From positions 147,342-211,341 of the forward strand of contig JACYXH010000002.1 of assembly GCA_026745465.1 (NCBI GenBank): 64,000 nucleotides of DNA, written 5' to 3'. The notes beneath the pieces were generated by a model, which did not search any database, had not been told where the DNA came from, and saw nothing but the letters and a program-made list of their open reading frames with translations. Every line of letters starts with the position of its first letter. The stretch's first letter is position 1. This stretch comes from Lota lota (lineage: Eukaryota; Chordata; Actinopteri; Gadiformes; Lotidae). Shown here one piece after another: positions 44,159 through 55,928 of the stretch. Made by a program: the position numbers and the translations under genes.

Positions 44159-44605
44159 ACTTTACCTGATAGCTCAGCTGAAACGAACGGCACCCAATAA
44201 AACACAGCCTTATCTAAACATTCTATGGTATGCGGCCGAGTATACTGTTGGACTCCCCCAATGGCGAAGGGCCCTTCTAACCCAAAGACATTCCCCCTCC
44301 CGACGAATACCCCCAGCTGACGGGATGGACACATTACTCAGCAGGGCGCTGCCCTGGAGATATATCCAACGGTCGCAGACATCACCATGTGCTTCTCCGG
44401 TGTTCTCTTGCGGGTGCACATCCTTAAGACGTGGACCCATCGACAAGAATACTCATGCTGTAGAGATAGTAACGAGTTTCGGGATTTGACATTTTTGTAC
44501 ACTGTATTAGTATTGGAATAAAACTCAACACCGCATTATTAATTCGACTTGCATATTTGCTTCTTTTACCGGGTTTCCAAGTTTAACACTGTCCTTCCTT
44601 TTTTT
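44159..44605. other. No feature recognised
   Basis: Lies between the Gypsy remnant and the next dispersed repeat. It has no tRNA, coding or element signature that I can support. Confidence 0.35.
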
Positions 44606-45562
44606 TAACAACACCAGTCAGCTCCAACTGATGAGGATATATAAATGTGCATTTCCTGTTGGAAGGGGCTAGTATTTTGCCATTGCCACAGAGTTAGCGC
44701 TGTTCTTATGTTAGTTTGTTTATGCAACTTCTCCTGTCCCTTTATGTTTTCCCTTATCGGGAAAGGGCTATGTAAGTTTGGGGTACCCTTTCCATGTGCA
44801 TCACGTCGGTTTTTTTCTGTTAAATACACTAAGTTAGGGGTGTGTGCCAACCCTGTATTTTTGTTAAAGTAGAGCGTAGGAAGGTTGGTTTCAATTCAAT
44901 TCGAGTTGCCTCTACTTTTTAACAAGACCTGTTTTGTTATGTTATGTTCTTTGATTTGGCACCACCTTCAGTAGTCCCCCGCCCCTCCTTTTGTCTATAT
45001 TGTAAATAGTTGGTGCTCAAACACTCATGACTCACCACAACTTTTGTCACTTACCTGTTGTACTGGTTTATGTTTACATCCCTTAACTATCTCTAGACAG
45101 CCAATAGGGTCTTAACACCAACAAACTATTTAATCTGCAGCCACAACCTTACGCTTTGGGAGGACAGAAATCATTTTCACAATGACGCAGGGCTCAGCCA
45201 AACAGCAAAGCCAACCAATAATTGATTAAACTCTTGGGTCTTGCTCTCCATGGAAGTCTTTCGTAAAAGGTGAAAGGCTTAAGCGCTTTGTAGAGAAACG
45301 AGAGTTAATACAACTCCTTGCAGCCGCGGGCCGCTTGTGGAACTCGTTGGTTTGGTAAGGTGCACGACGGTGTCCCTCTTGCTAAGCTACAAAGTAAGAT
45401 ATGAACCCCACCTACCAGCCACTCGAACCTGCCTGGCATTCACGCTCTCCTTCAACCTTTTAATTTAGCTAATGAAAGCAGCATACAGCATCAATAATAG
45501 AGAAAACAGGACATTTGGACATGGTTTAAAGACAGGCTAATAAATTGATACGTTTGAGTCCC
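44606..45562 (+). repeat. Second copy of the 18.98-19.95 kb block
   Basis: Matches 18978-19955 nearly throughout, including the GATATATAAATG box (44635-44646). At its right end it changes abruptly into the block otherwise found at 22.12 kb. Confidence 0.8.
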
Positions 45563-46345
45563 ACCAGGTGTATAATACCCTCCCCGCTTTTATACATTTT
45601 AAAGAAATACCGGGTGCATTTTACCCCTTCTTCAATGTCTTTCTTTCCTCCTGACTAAAATTCCTGTTTGTGATTTTAGATAAAACCAACATTTGTTCTT
45701 TTATTAATCTAGTTTCTTGGATAAAATCAAAACAATGTTGCGTTAATTTAAAATACAGTTGTAGTATTTTCTGCAGCCCCACCATGCATCTATTTTTCTT
45801 GTTTATTCTATCCTGTCTTTTAAAAAAATGTGTCTGTCTTTCCCTTCACCATTTCCCACCAATGTGCACGTGTTTTAAACAAGTATTGGAGGGTCTGCCT
45901 TTGACTGAATTGCTCCATGTACTGTCTGCCTAACTCCTTATCTTCTATCAGGGAGCAATTCAGACCCAAAAAACATCACACACGGATTAGCAAGGCCCTG
46001 ACTGTGGAGTTTAAGGCTCTGTTACCTGCCCTTGATTCATTTCACTTAACAAAAGGAAGTGCAGGATGCGTTTGTTCAAATCCCACTACTGCTACTCAAT
46101 TATCTGTATTTAAAAGGTATTTTGAAAGCCCTTTCTGTAAGGTTCATTCAGAGGCCTGCCAATGTCATGCTCAAATGATTAGAAACTCCTCTTGAAAACA
46201 AAAAAATTCCTCAAAGATGTACAAAAAGTCCATGTTTGTTCATCTTTCATTCCAGCTTACCAATTTGGTCTTAATAGTGCAAAGAAGAAGAAATGCTAGA
46301 TCATATAAAGTAATCAAAGTTGAACGGGTAACTAAACTGAATGTG
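45563..46345 (+). repeat. Mosaic of the 22.1-22.5 and 23.2-23.6 kb blocks, with hairpin
   Basis: 45565-45963 corresponds to 22125-22520 and includes the inverted-repeat hairpin (45905-45963, one mismatch). It then passes directly to the equivalent of 23230-23480, skipping the LINE fragment and Asp-like tRNA that separate the two at 22.5-23.2 kb. Confidence 0.7.
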
Positions 46346-46437
46346 CTCTGTAGAGAAATAAGACAAGAAACACTGGTTCAATCCTGGGCATTGGGTGTCA
46401 GTGCACAACATTTAGCTCAGAACTAAGATTATTTTTG

Positions 46438-46509
46438 GGGTTCGTCCGGGATTTGAACCCGGGACCTCTCGCACCCTAAGCGAGAATCATACCCCTAGAC
46501 CAACAAGCC
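46438..46509 (-). tRNA. tRNA-Pro(AGG)
   Basis: Minus-strand 72-nt copy with loop TTAGGGT (AGG) and a perfect T arm. One acceptor pair is C-A. It is the only near-complete Pro copy here with an AGG anticodon. Confidence 0.7.
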
Positions 46510-46686
46510 ACTGATTTTTACTAATTATGTAATTTCTGAAGCACCTTCAATGATACACACTAGCACAATCACTTAAACAACATTTTATGTACCCAAATAT
46601 GTCACCAGGTTCAAATAGACTTTCTTCATTTGAACCGCTTTAAAGTCTGACTTTGTAATACACTAATCATTAAAGATGTCCTGTGA

Positions 46687-46766
46687 TGCAGTGTGGCCGA
46701 GTTGTTCAAGGTGCTGGATTTAGGCTCCTGTTCGAGGAGCCATTCTTTCAAATCCTTCCAATGTTA
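46687..46766 (+). pseudogene. tRNA-Leu(TAG)-like, decayed
   Basis: Counterpart of 24397 in a lone Pro/Leu unit. The anticodon arm is readable and the T arm decayed. Confidence 0.5.
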
Positions 46767-46823
46767 GTCAATCCTTTGCCTTTAATTATAATTTTATAAC
46801 ATTTAAGAAGTGGTGTTCCTTGT

Positions 46824-46905
46824 TGTAGTGTGGCAGAGCCGTCTAATGCGCTGGATTTAGGCTCCAGTCTCTTAGGAGGTGAAAGTTCAAATCCTACCAC
46901 TTCTA
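46824..46905 (+). pseudogene. tRNA-Leu(TAG)-like, decayed
   Basis: 82 nt, CTGGA-TTTAGGC-TCCAG intact. The T stem and acceptor 3' strand are drifted. Confidence 0.55.
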
Positions 46906-47059
46906 GTCAATCCTCTGCATTGTGAAAGTATTTTAAAAGGCCTTTCTCAAAGGTTCATACAGTGGCCTGACAATGTCATTCTTTAATGTTTAGAAACCCC
47001 TTTTGAAACAACAAATTTCCTCAAAGACGTGCATAAATTCCACGTTAATAAATTCCCTC

Positions 47060-47794
47060 CCATTGTCCCTTGCGGCACGGAGCACGGTGATCACGGCCGT
47101 TATCGCCACAATATGAATAGAGCAAAAATAACAATATAATGTCCCACCCCTAAATCATATACACTTTTATTTGAGACACACATTTGACATTCAATAAATG
47201 ATATAAGTTACTATCATCATATTCCCATAGGCAAATAATAAGTTCTGAATTGATTACCTTACACAGGTTCATGGTGAAGGTATAAGGCTTAATGGTCATT
47301 AATAGATGACAATTAACAATTCAATATCATGCATACAAAGCGAATAATCCCTTGTCAATCAATCATATCTGACTAAACAGGTAATATATTAATTTACATT
47401 ATTAACGTTGTGTTGATGCTATTGGGCTACTGTCACTAATAGGTTGAATACGATACTGATGTTAACAAGCCAATAAGTGAACCAAAGTTAGTGAAGTGAC
47501 AACTGAAGTGATCTAAATGACGTGACAACAACATAACGTTACATCGTACTTGAACTTTTGTTTGCGCAGTCAGACTTTTGGATTGGCGAATTTACAATTT
47601 CGCTCATTTCCGCAATTTAATTGCATTCGTAAATGTAAATCATGTGTTGTACAAATAGTTACCGTGTTGTGTAGTTGTCCGAAGTGCTATGCTGACTACC
47701 ATTACCATCGATTAAAACGATGCCTTTGGACAGTCGCCTGTTTGTAATTGGCTTAGCGGTGAGTAGGAAAACGCTTTCCGGGTACTTTCCTGAG
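47060..47794. repeat. Second copy of the 41.73-42.39 kb block
   Basis: The close match starts near 47110 and ends near 47770, next to the L2 element. It has no gene of its own; the short open frame at 47550 is not supported. Confidence 0.75.
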
Positions 47795-49272
47795 TAGACA
47801 TTTCATGAGACATGCCACGTGCCAGCCTGCTTCAAGTCCTCAATAATCATTCCTGTTCCTAAGAAGCCAAGGACCACAGGACTTAATGACTTCAGACCCG
47901 TCGCCCTGACCTCTGTGGTTATGAAGTCCTTTGAGCGCCTTGTGCTTTCTCACCTCAAAGACATCACCGTCCCGCTCCTGGACCGCTTACAGTTTGCCTA
48001 CAGAGCCAATAGGTCTGTAGACGATGCAGTCAACCTGGCCCTCCATTACATCCTCCGGCACCTGGACTCCGCAGGAACCTATGCCAGGAACCTGTTTGTG
48101 GACTTCAGCTCTGCCTTCAACACCATCATCCCGGCTCTGCTTCAGGAGAAACTCTCCCAGCTTGGTGTGCCTGACTCCACCTGTAGGTGGATCACTGACT
48201 TCCTATCTGACAGGAAGCAGTATGTGAAGCTGGGGAAACACGTCTCCGACTCACAGACCATCAGCACCGGATCCCCTCAGGGCTTTGTTCTTTCTCCTCT
48301 GCTCTTCTCCTTGTATACCAACAGCTGCACCTCCAGTCACCAGTCTGTCAAGCTTCTGAAGTTCGCGGACGACACTTCCCTCATCGGACTCATCTCTGAT
48401 GGAGACAAGTCTGCTTACAGGTCGGAGGCTGACCACCTGGTGAAGTGGTGCAAACAAAACAACCTAGAGCTCAACGCTCTAAAGACAGTGGAGATGGTTG
48501 TGGACTTCAGGAATAACACAGCCCCACCTGCCCCCATCTCTGGCTCCACAATCAACATTGTGGAGTCTTTCCGCTTCCTGGGAACTATCATCTCCCAGGA
48601 CCTCAAGTGGGAGCTGAACATCAGCTCCCTCGTCAAGAAAGCACAACAGAGGATGTACTTCCTGTGGCAGCTGAAGAAATTCAACCTGCCAAAGACAATG
48701 ATGGTGCACTTCTACACAGCCATCATTGAGTCCATCCTCACATCCTCCATCACCACCTGGTACGCTGCTAGCATAGCCAAGGACAAGGGCAGACTGCAGC
48801 GTATCATTCGCTCAGCTGAGAAGGGGATTGGCTGCAATGTGCCGCCGCTCCAGGACCTTTACGCCACCAGGACTCTGAAGCGTGCAGGAAAGATTGTGGC
48901 TGACCCCTCCCACCCCGGCAACAATCTCTTTGAGCCACTCCCCTCTGGCAGGAGGCTGAGGTCCATCAGGACCAAAACCTCTTGTCACAAGGACAGTTTT
49001 TTCCCTTTCGCTCTAGCCTTATTAACAAGGCCCGGAAAACACCCTGACTCTCTCCACACCCCACCCCTGGCTCTACATGCCACTGTACTTAATCTGCTCT
49101 TGTAAATCTAAATTGTGTGTATATATTTATACATATATTTATACTTATTTTGTTTGTTCTGTTTAACCTGCAATAGAGAACGTGACGTGCACCTACATCA
49201 CCAAGACAAATTCCTTGTATTTTTAAAAAACGTACTTGGCAATAAAGCTTTTCTGATTCCGATTCCGATTCT
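47795..49272 (+). mobile_element. L2-clade LINE, 5'-truncated, RT frame open
   Basis: An open frame of 428 codons (47819-49105) covers the C-terminal half of an L2/CR1-type ORF2: [32 protein letters not shown], the catalytic FADD motif ([10 protein letters not shown], about 48365) and the C-terminal region typical of fish L2. The GxPQGxVLSPLLF motif has F where C is usual. The 3' end has AATAAAGC and a tail of repeated TTCCGA/TTCTGA (49252-49275), as in fish L2 elements. The frame has no stops, so the insertion is young, but the endonuclease and ORF1 are missing. Confidence 0.88.
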
Positions 49273-52200
49273 GATCTGATGAGGAAAAAGTGAAGGAGGT
49301 GACAGAGAAGTGGAAGGGAGACATATTTTATAACAATGGTGCTAGGAATGTGAGGGGAGTAGCAATCTTGATTAAGAAGGATAAAGTAGAAAATGTCAGG
49401 GAGGTATATAAGGATGGGACAGGGAGGATATTAGTCATAGAGTTTAGATATAGGAAGTTAGATTTTAGGTTGATTAATATATATGTGCCGAATGTAGAAA
49501 AGGATAGGAGGAGCATATTAGAGGAACTGGCCGGGTTGGTAGTAGGGCGGTGTTTGATAGTAGGGGATTTTAACATTAGATGTAGTAGATTAGATGTAGG
49601 GAAGGGGGTAGAGTTTAGATGGGAAAAGTCGAGAGGGATGTTGATGGAGTTGATGAGGGATAAGGGGTTATTAGATGTGTGGAGGTATGAGAATCCAGAG
49701 AAGAGAGAGTTCACGAGGAGGCAGATGAGGGTGGGGGTGTTGAAACAGAGTAGGATAGATTTAGTTTTAGTACAGTAGGACATTTTTAAATATATAGATA
49801 GTATGAGGCACCAGGGAAATAGTTTTAGTGATCATGATGGGGTTCGGTTTAGAATTAAGGTAGGGAAAGAGGAAGTAGGGGGTGGGATGTTGATTTTGAA
49901 TTCTGGCTTTCTTGAGGAGGAAGAGTATGAACAACAGATTAGGGAGTTATTGGAAAGAGAGAAAGAGAGGATCAAGGAGGAGACAGAGAATGATAGGGTC
50001 GACCATAGTATCGGGGAGAGATGGGAGATGATGAAGAAAACAATTAAATCAATTAGTATTAGGTATAGTAAGAAAAGGAAAGAAAGGATATTAAAGGAAG
50101 AGAAGGACTTGAGGGAAAGATTGAGGGTTGAGTTAGGTAGGTAGGGCAGAGGATGAAGAGGGATACAGTATGGAGGCTTACATAGAGGTAAAGATGGAGT
50201 TGGAGAGGTTCGAGAGGGAGAAATGTAGAGGGGCTATTTTGAGGAGTAAGTTTGAATATGCGTTGGAGGGGGAGAAATGCACAGGGTACTTCTTAGGGCT
50301 GGGGAAAAGTTAACAGAGTATAACTTATATACATTATATAAATAACAGGGAGGGGGTGGGAACAGAGGACTACGTGGAGATATTGGAGAGGGTGCAGGAG
50401 TTTTATGAGGAGTTGTGTACGAGGGGGGGTGTGGATGAAGGTAGTATAGAGGAGGTGCTAGATAGTGTAGAGAGCGAGTTGAGTGAGTCTGATATGAGTT
50501 GGTGTGACAGGGAAATTGATGAGAAGGAGGTAATGGTAGCGATAGGGGGATTAAAGAGTGGAAACAGTCCGGGGAGTGATGGGATAGGGATTGAATTTTA
50601 TAAAGTATTTAAACATGATGTATCACCCATTTAAGTGAAGGTATTTAGGGAGATGGAGAGAACAGGGATAGTGCAGGATAGAATGGTAGAAAGGGTGATA
50701 ACCATATTATATAAGAAGGGAAGTAAGTTAGATTTAGAGAATAATAGGCCAATCAGTTTATTAAATGTAGATTATAAAATTAAACAAATTTAACAGATAG
50801 GTTTGAGGTGGGGAGGTCAGTGAGACAGGGATGTCCTCTGTCTGCAAAAGTATACGCTTTATCTGTAGAACAACTGGCCACACTTATTAAGAGGGATAAA
50901 GGGGTAAAAGGGACAGAGTTAACATACGGGGGATGGTGTGTTATAAATCACTATGCGGACGACACAACAATCACGGTGAGGGATGCAGGCAGTGTCAGAA
51001 GGGTTATTGAGTTGGTGGAAGACTACGGGAGAGCATCAGGGGCCAAGATAAACAAAGACAAGTCAGAAATAATGTATATAGGAAAGGTTGAGAGAGTAGA
51101 GGCAGGCTTGAGGGTGGAGGAAAAGTATATAAAGGTGCTGGGAGTAAACCTGGGGGTGGATAGTAAGGAGGCGAGGGATGTGACATGGAGCGGGGTGATT
51201 AATAAAATTAGAACGGTGTGCACAGCATGGAGGGGGAGGAAGTTAAGGTTGAAAGGGAAAGTAGTGGTAGTGAATAGTATTTTGTTGTTGGTGTGTGTGT
51301 ACGTGATGAGTCTAGTTGAGATACCAGGCTGGGTGATGAATGATTTAAACAAAATTACGTGTGATTTTATTTGGGAAGGAAAGGGGGTGAAAATTGCACA
51401 GAAAACATTGGTTGGAAAGAAGCAGAAGGGTGGTTTGAAATTGATGGATCTGGAAACAAAGAAGACTGCAATAAGAATAAAGACTGTGCAAAACTACATG
51501 GTGGGAAGGTGGCACTATGGGTGGAAGGATCTTTTAAAGAAATACATTAATGAGGTGGAGGGAATAGGTGATTTCGGCTGGTACATGGGTTTTACGCAGA
51601 CCATGACGGTTCCGATACCTGAGATTTATAGGGAGGTGCTAGAGGCGTGGAGGAGGTTTCTGCCAAAAGAACAATATGATTGTGGTGGATTGAATATGTT
51701 TGTAAATTTGCCCCTGTTTTTTAATGAAAAATGAAATACAACACAAAAACAGTTTATGAACCAAAATTTATAGAAGGAGGCATTAAGCAATTTAAAGACC
51801 TAATTTATGAGGTAATTCCAGGATTCCTCAGGGATAACTGCACATTCGATGCAGTGTGTGAGATTGATGGCATGGAGGATAGAGACAAGGTTAAAAAAAT
51901 ACATGATAAGATCAAAAGCAGTATACCATGGGAATGGGTCGGACTGATTGAAAGGGAATGCGTGAGTATGCAAGAATTACGTATCCCTGAATTATATGTG
52001 ATGGTGGAGGGGGCGACTGCGTGTTGCAGTCACTCTCGGGGGGCCTTTGGGTCGTTCGCTCCGGTCGTGGGGCGGAGCCTTGCCTCCCTGTGGGAGGGGG
52101 ATCATGGCAGCACGTAGGAATTTGTATCCTGTTTGCTCGATTGTGCTTTCCCCTCAGGGTGATCAAGTATCCTTTGTGTGTGTAAATATGATTTTGTATT

Positions 52201-52348
52201 CAATATTGTATAATGTTATGAGTGTTTTTTCAATTCTGCAGTAGTAGACTTTGTTTTTGAATTTTGATTGGGGATGTCTTGATTTGTATATATTGTATAT
52301 TTGTAAATTTGTGAATTGAAAAAACAATAAAAAGATTTAAAAGAAAAA
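49273..52348 (+). mobile_element. Tx1/L1-like LINE, copy C (ORF2 and 3' end)
   Basis: Starts inside the endonuclease (49290-49778: NIYVPN, GDFNIR; SDHDGVRF near 49830). It continues with a coiled basic linker, an RT N-terminal part (50356-50634, GLKSGNSPGSDGIG) and an RT core frame (50808-51734) with RQGCPLSAKVYALSVEQLA and the YADD motif (about 50955). The C-terminal part runs to 52117. Several stops and at least one frame change are present (for example near 49776, 50144, 50634 and 51734), so it is inactive. The 3' end is A-rich and runs into tRNA-Val. The coding strand is strongly purine-rich. It joins an L2 tail at its 5' side. Confidence 0.85.
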
Positions 52349-52401
52349 ATCACTTTAGCTTTACACGCGAAAAGTCCCCTGTTCGAAACCGGGCGTAAAC
52401 A
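52349..52401 (+). pseudogene. tRNA-Val(TAC), 5' end replaced by LINE copy C
   Basis: From the D arm onward this is tRNA-Val(TAC) (loop TTTACAC). The uninterrupted version of the same unit is at 53374-53446 and the twin junction at 11633. Confidence 0.75.
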
Positions 52402-52830
52402 ACGATACATTTAGATTTATGTTGATAACGTTTAAGATGAGTCCTATAGGTATACTCAAGAGCAGCTTTTCTGAAATGGTATGTTGGAACCTTTAAGCAG
52501 TGCTACTGTGTCACACTCCAAAACTAGCCTCGATATGTTATTATGTGTTTAAGCCTGTGCTTGATATTTGTTCATATGTGCTCACAGGTAGCTGAGTAGG
52601 CAGGCCTTCTGATAATTGTATTCGGACCAAATGAAATTATTCTGGCACATTCATGTAGGTTGGTCTAAAATGGACTACGGGGGTCGACTATTGACTGTTG
52701 AGAGCATTGACTTCCATAAATACACCACGCCAAAATCTTTATAACTGGTCAACGTCGACTACTCCTGCAAAGCAGTTTACATTGCTTCGGATCACAACAC
52801 TTTCTAGGGTTGCTGTTCCAGCGTCAACAG

Positions 52831-52903
52831 GGTTCCGTAGTGTAGTGGTTATCAAGTTTGCCTCACACGTGAAAGGTCCCCGGTTCGAGACCGGGCGGAA
52901 TCA
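52831..52903 (+). tRNA. tRNA-Val(CAC)
   Basis: 73 nt with all stems pairing: acceptor GGTTCCG/CGGAATC, anticodon arm TTTGC-CTCACAC-GTGAA (CAC) and T arm CCCGG-TTCGAGA-CCGGG. The changed acceptor second pair keeps G-U pairing. It appears functional. Confidence 0.82.
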
Positions 52904-53147
52904 AAGTTATGATTTGAGGTGAACAACATGCAAGTTAAGTATTATTGGTATGCTAAAGATAAGCTTTTCTGAAAAGGTCTGTAGGAACCAGGAACGGGCC
53001 TTTCAGTAGTGGCTACTGGTTCGCACTCCACCTCTTCAAAAAAATAGCCTCCTTATATTTTTGAGTGTTTTAACCTTTGCTTGAATGTAGTTCATACGTG
53101 TGCTTCTTATGACATAATTTTCTGGGTGGCTTGCATAGTTTTTACAG

Positions 53148-53220
53148 GTTTCCATAGTGTAGTGGTTATCATGTTTGACTAACACGCGAAAGGTCCCCAG
53201 GTCGAGACCGGGCGGAAACA
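53148..53220 (+). pseudogene. tRNA-Val(AAC), decayed
   Basis: Anticodon AAC is kept; one mismatch lies in each of the acceptor, anticodon stem and T stem. Confidence 0.6.
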
Positions 53221-53373
53221 AAGTTAAGGTTTTTACTTTTAGAGTTGGCTGTTGAGAGCAAAGACTGTATGAAACACACTGAAACTGGAATCATCAAATG
53301 TTGTGAAATTATATGCTTGACAGTTCCAAGATGACGTGATCTTGATGGGTTGCCAGATTTGGCACTCTCGTAA

Positions 53374-53446
53374 GTTTCCGTAGTGTAGTGGCTATCACGT
53401 TACTTTTACACGCGAAAAGTCCCCCATTCGAAACCGGGCGGAAACA
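53374..53446 (+). pseudogene. tRNA-Val(TAC), LINE-free copy
   Basis: A complete 73-nt copy with perfect acceptor pairing, but two mismatches in the anticodon stem and two in the T stem. It shows what the LINE-interrupted copies looked like before insertion. Confidence 0.65.
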
Positions 53447-53885
53447 ACGATACATTTAGATTTATGTTGATAACTTTTAAGATGAGTCCTATAGGTATAC
53501 TCAAGAGCAGATTTTCTGAAATGGTCTGTTGGAACCAGGACCAGGCCTTTAAGCAGTGCTACTGGGTCGCACTCAAAAACTAGCCTCGTTATGTTATTGA
53601 GTGTTTAAGCCTGTGCTTGATATTTGTTCATATGTGCTCACAGTGAGCCGAGTAGGTAGATCATCTGACCATTGTATTCGGACCAAATGAAATTATTCTG
53701 GCCAATTCATGTACGTTGGTCTAAGTTGGGCTACGGGGTCGACTATTTACTTTTAAGACCATAGACTTCTATAAATACACCACGCCAAAATCTCTATAAC
53801 TGGTCAAGGTTGACTGCTCCTGAAAAGCAGTTTACATTGCTTCTGATCACATCACTTTCTAGGGTTGCTGTTCCAGTTTTAACAG

Positions 53886-53930
53886 GTTTCCGTAGGGTAT
53901 TGGTTATCACGTGCGCCTAACACGCAAAAG
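53886..53930 (+). pseudogene. tRNA-Val 5' part at a block junction
   Basis: The gene runs to the variable region (ACGCAAAAGG) and then continues as TTTTTGAGGACAG, the 3' flank of the tRNA-Leu at 6780. The missing 3' end marks a recombination seam. Confidence 0.65.
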
Positions 53931-54096
53931 GTTTTTGAGGACAGTTAAGGACAAGTGAATTCACTATGGGAATGACATTTAGATATCAAAAGCCCATCAA
54001 AGTTTAGTTCACCCTCATCAGCTAGATGATCAGAAAGAGTTTACCTCACAGACAAGGTGTTTAAGTTGCAGTTCAGAACTGATCTAAAGCGTGCTT

Positions 54097-54167
54097 TGCA
54101 TTGGCTAGGAATCAAACACGGGCCTCCTGCGTGGCAGACGAGAATTCTACCACTGCACCACCGATGC
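54097..54167 (-). pseudogene. tRNA-Gly(GCC), decayed
   Basis: 71 nt, with acceptor GCATCGG/CCAATGC and GCC loop; the T stem has two mismatches. It stands in the same unit as the Asp gene that follows. Confidence 0.65.
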
Positions 54168-54383
54168 TTGTTTGTTGAATGGTTTTGGCTCACACAATTT
54201 CTGCACCAGCAGGAAATCAAAATATTTAATCAGGTAAAGGAATACTGAAACATCATGGCTCCTCATTATCAATGCTTGCTTTGTCAAGAATTTGGGTTCC
54301 CAGAATTGAATTTGTCGGACTCCCATTTACACCTATATTTGTCAAATCGCTTACTAATGTCGAGGTGTTCTGAATCTCACAGT

Positions 54384-54455
54384 TTCTCGTTAGTATAGTG
54401 GTCAGTATCCGAGCCTGTCACGCTGGAGACCTCGGTTTAATTCCGCGACGGAGAG
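54384..54455 (+). tRNA. tRNA-Asp(GTC), slightly degenerate
   Basis: Twin of 14460-14531, with the same anticodon arm and flanks. It has single mismatches in three stems. Confidence 0.65.
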
Positions 54456-54609
54456 TAGATGACATTTAACCATAGTCACCAATACAATCAAAGTTGAATT
54501 ATTTTTGGAGCAGTCGGTGTCTGTGAGCAAGAAGCGATGTTTGCTTTCCATGACAAGTTTAACTACATTTACGCAACGATCCAACCTGGTGCAATTTATA
54601 TTATGTGTG

Positions 54610-55928
54610 AGTGCACAGAGAGGTTTGTTGAGAGAGCAGGTGGAGAGCAATTATTTGAAAATAGTTTTCTTTGTTATTTCGTGTTGTTTCAATATGCTAT
54701 TTAGTAGTTTGTTTGTCTACCAGTCCGTGTGTATTTCCGTGTTGTTTTCCCCGACAGCTTTTGCTGTTTGGGGGAGTTTTTTGTTTGTTGGTAGAGAGAG
54801 GTGAATGTCGAGGAAGTATAGCATGCCTGCTGAATTTGGAATGGAGAAAACGATGACGGACAAACATATTGAAGGAATGGAGAGAAGCATTGAGACGGAC
54901 AGACAAACAGTAAAAGAAATCGGAACGAACAACGACGACGGCATAACGCACACGCACGGTGAGAGTAGAGGAAACGGTGAGGCACGGGGTGTTGTGAGAG
55001 AGATGTATAGGGAAGAATTGATGGTGGACGTGGAGGTGGAGGGAAAGGAAGCGATTTCAATGATGGATGTCCTGAGGGAGGTTTAGGAAGTTTGTGGATG
55101 TGTCATGAGATGCAGAGTGAAAGGGGACAGGAGCATCAAGATAATGATGATAGACAAACAAGGTTGTGAGATTAGGATTAATGGACGTCATTTGAGTGAA
55201 AGTAGCAATGGTGCACGCCAGAGACATTGTGAACAATGAGTTGGTCGTGTCCTTTATTAACTTGACGGTTTATCTGAAGGACGGGATTATTGTTGCGAAG
55301 CTGGAAGAGTGGGGAGTTAAGCCGATGTCGGCAATTAAAAGGCGTTTGTGGCTCAGTACGGACATTGCTGACGACACCAAATATTTAAAAGTCCGGTTTA
55401 ATGACGAGGTGCGGTCTCTGCCGTATTCTGTGAAATTTGACACTTTAAGAGGGGCCGAATACTTTCGGGTTATTCACGACCGGCAAGTTTAAGTGCTTTA
55501 AGTGCCATAAGACCGGGCATTGCGCACGTGAGTGTGAGGGGCAGAGAAAGACGGAGACAGATGACGTCAGCGGGCCGAGAGAGACGGAGAGAGAGGACTT
55601 GAGCGGGCGGAGAGAGACGGAGAGAGCTGATGTGAGCAGACGGGAGGAAGGCGAGGAGTGGAGTGACGTTCAGCAGACGAAGAAGGGTGGTGACGTGGAA
55701 GACGGTAGATCGGACGGAGCGGGAGATGGAGATGGAGAGAACCTGATGGACCAGAGAATCATTGAGGAGGACATCGTCGATGGAGATGGAGCAGTCGGGA
55801 GGAGTCGAGGATTAGAGGGAGATGGAGGACGGTCGCGGAGTGGAGAAGGAAGGAGTGAAAGAAACGGAGGTGGTGAAGGAGGCGGAGGAGAAACGGAGGT
55901 CAGCTGACATCATGCGAGCTGGGAATGA
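54610..55928 (+). mobile_element. Tx1/L1-like LINE, copy B (5' region and ORF1)
   Basis: Copy of 14680-16075 with the same 5' flank. ORF1 starts at 54805. The zinc-knuckle region is shortened relative to copy A around 55487, where the first knuckle is missing. The charged repeat has fewer units. It ends at 55928 in unrelated sequence. The shared flank means A and B descend from one insertion that was later duplicated with the Asp unit. Confidence 0.8.
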
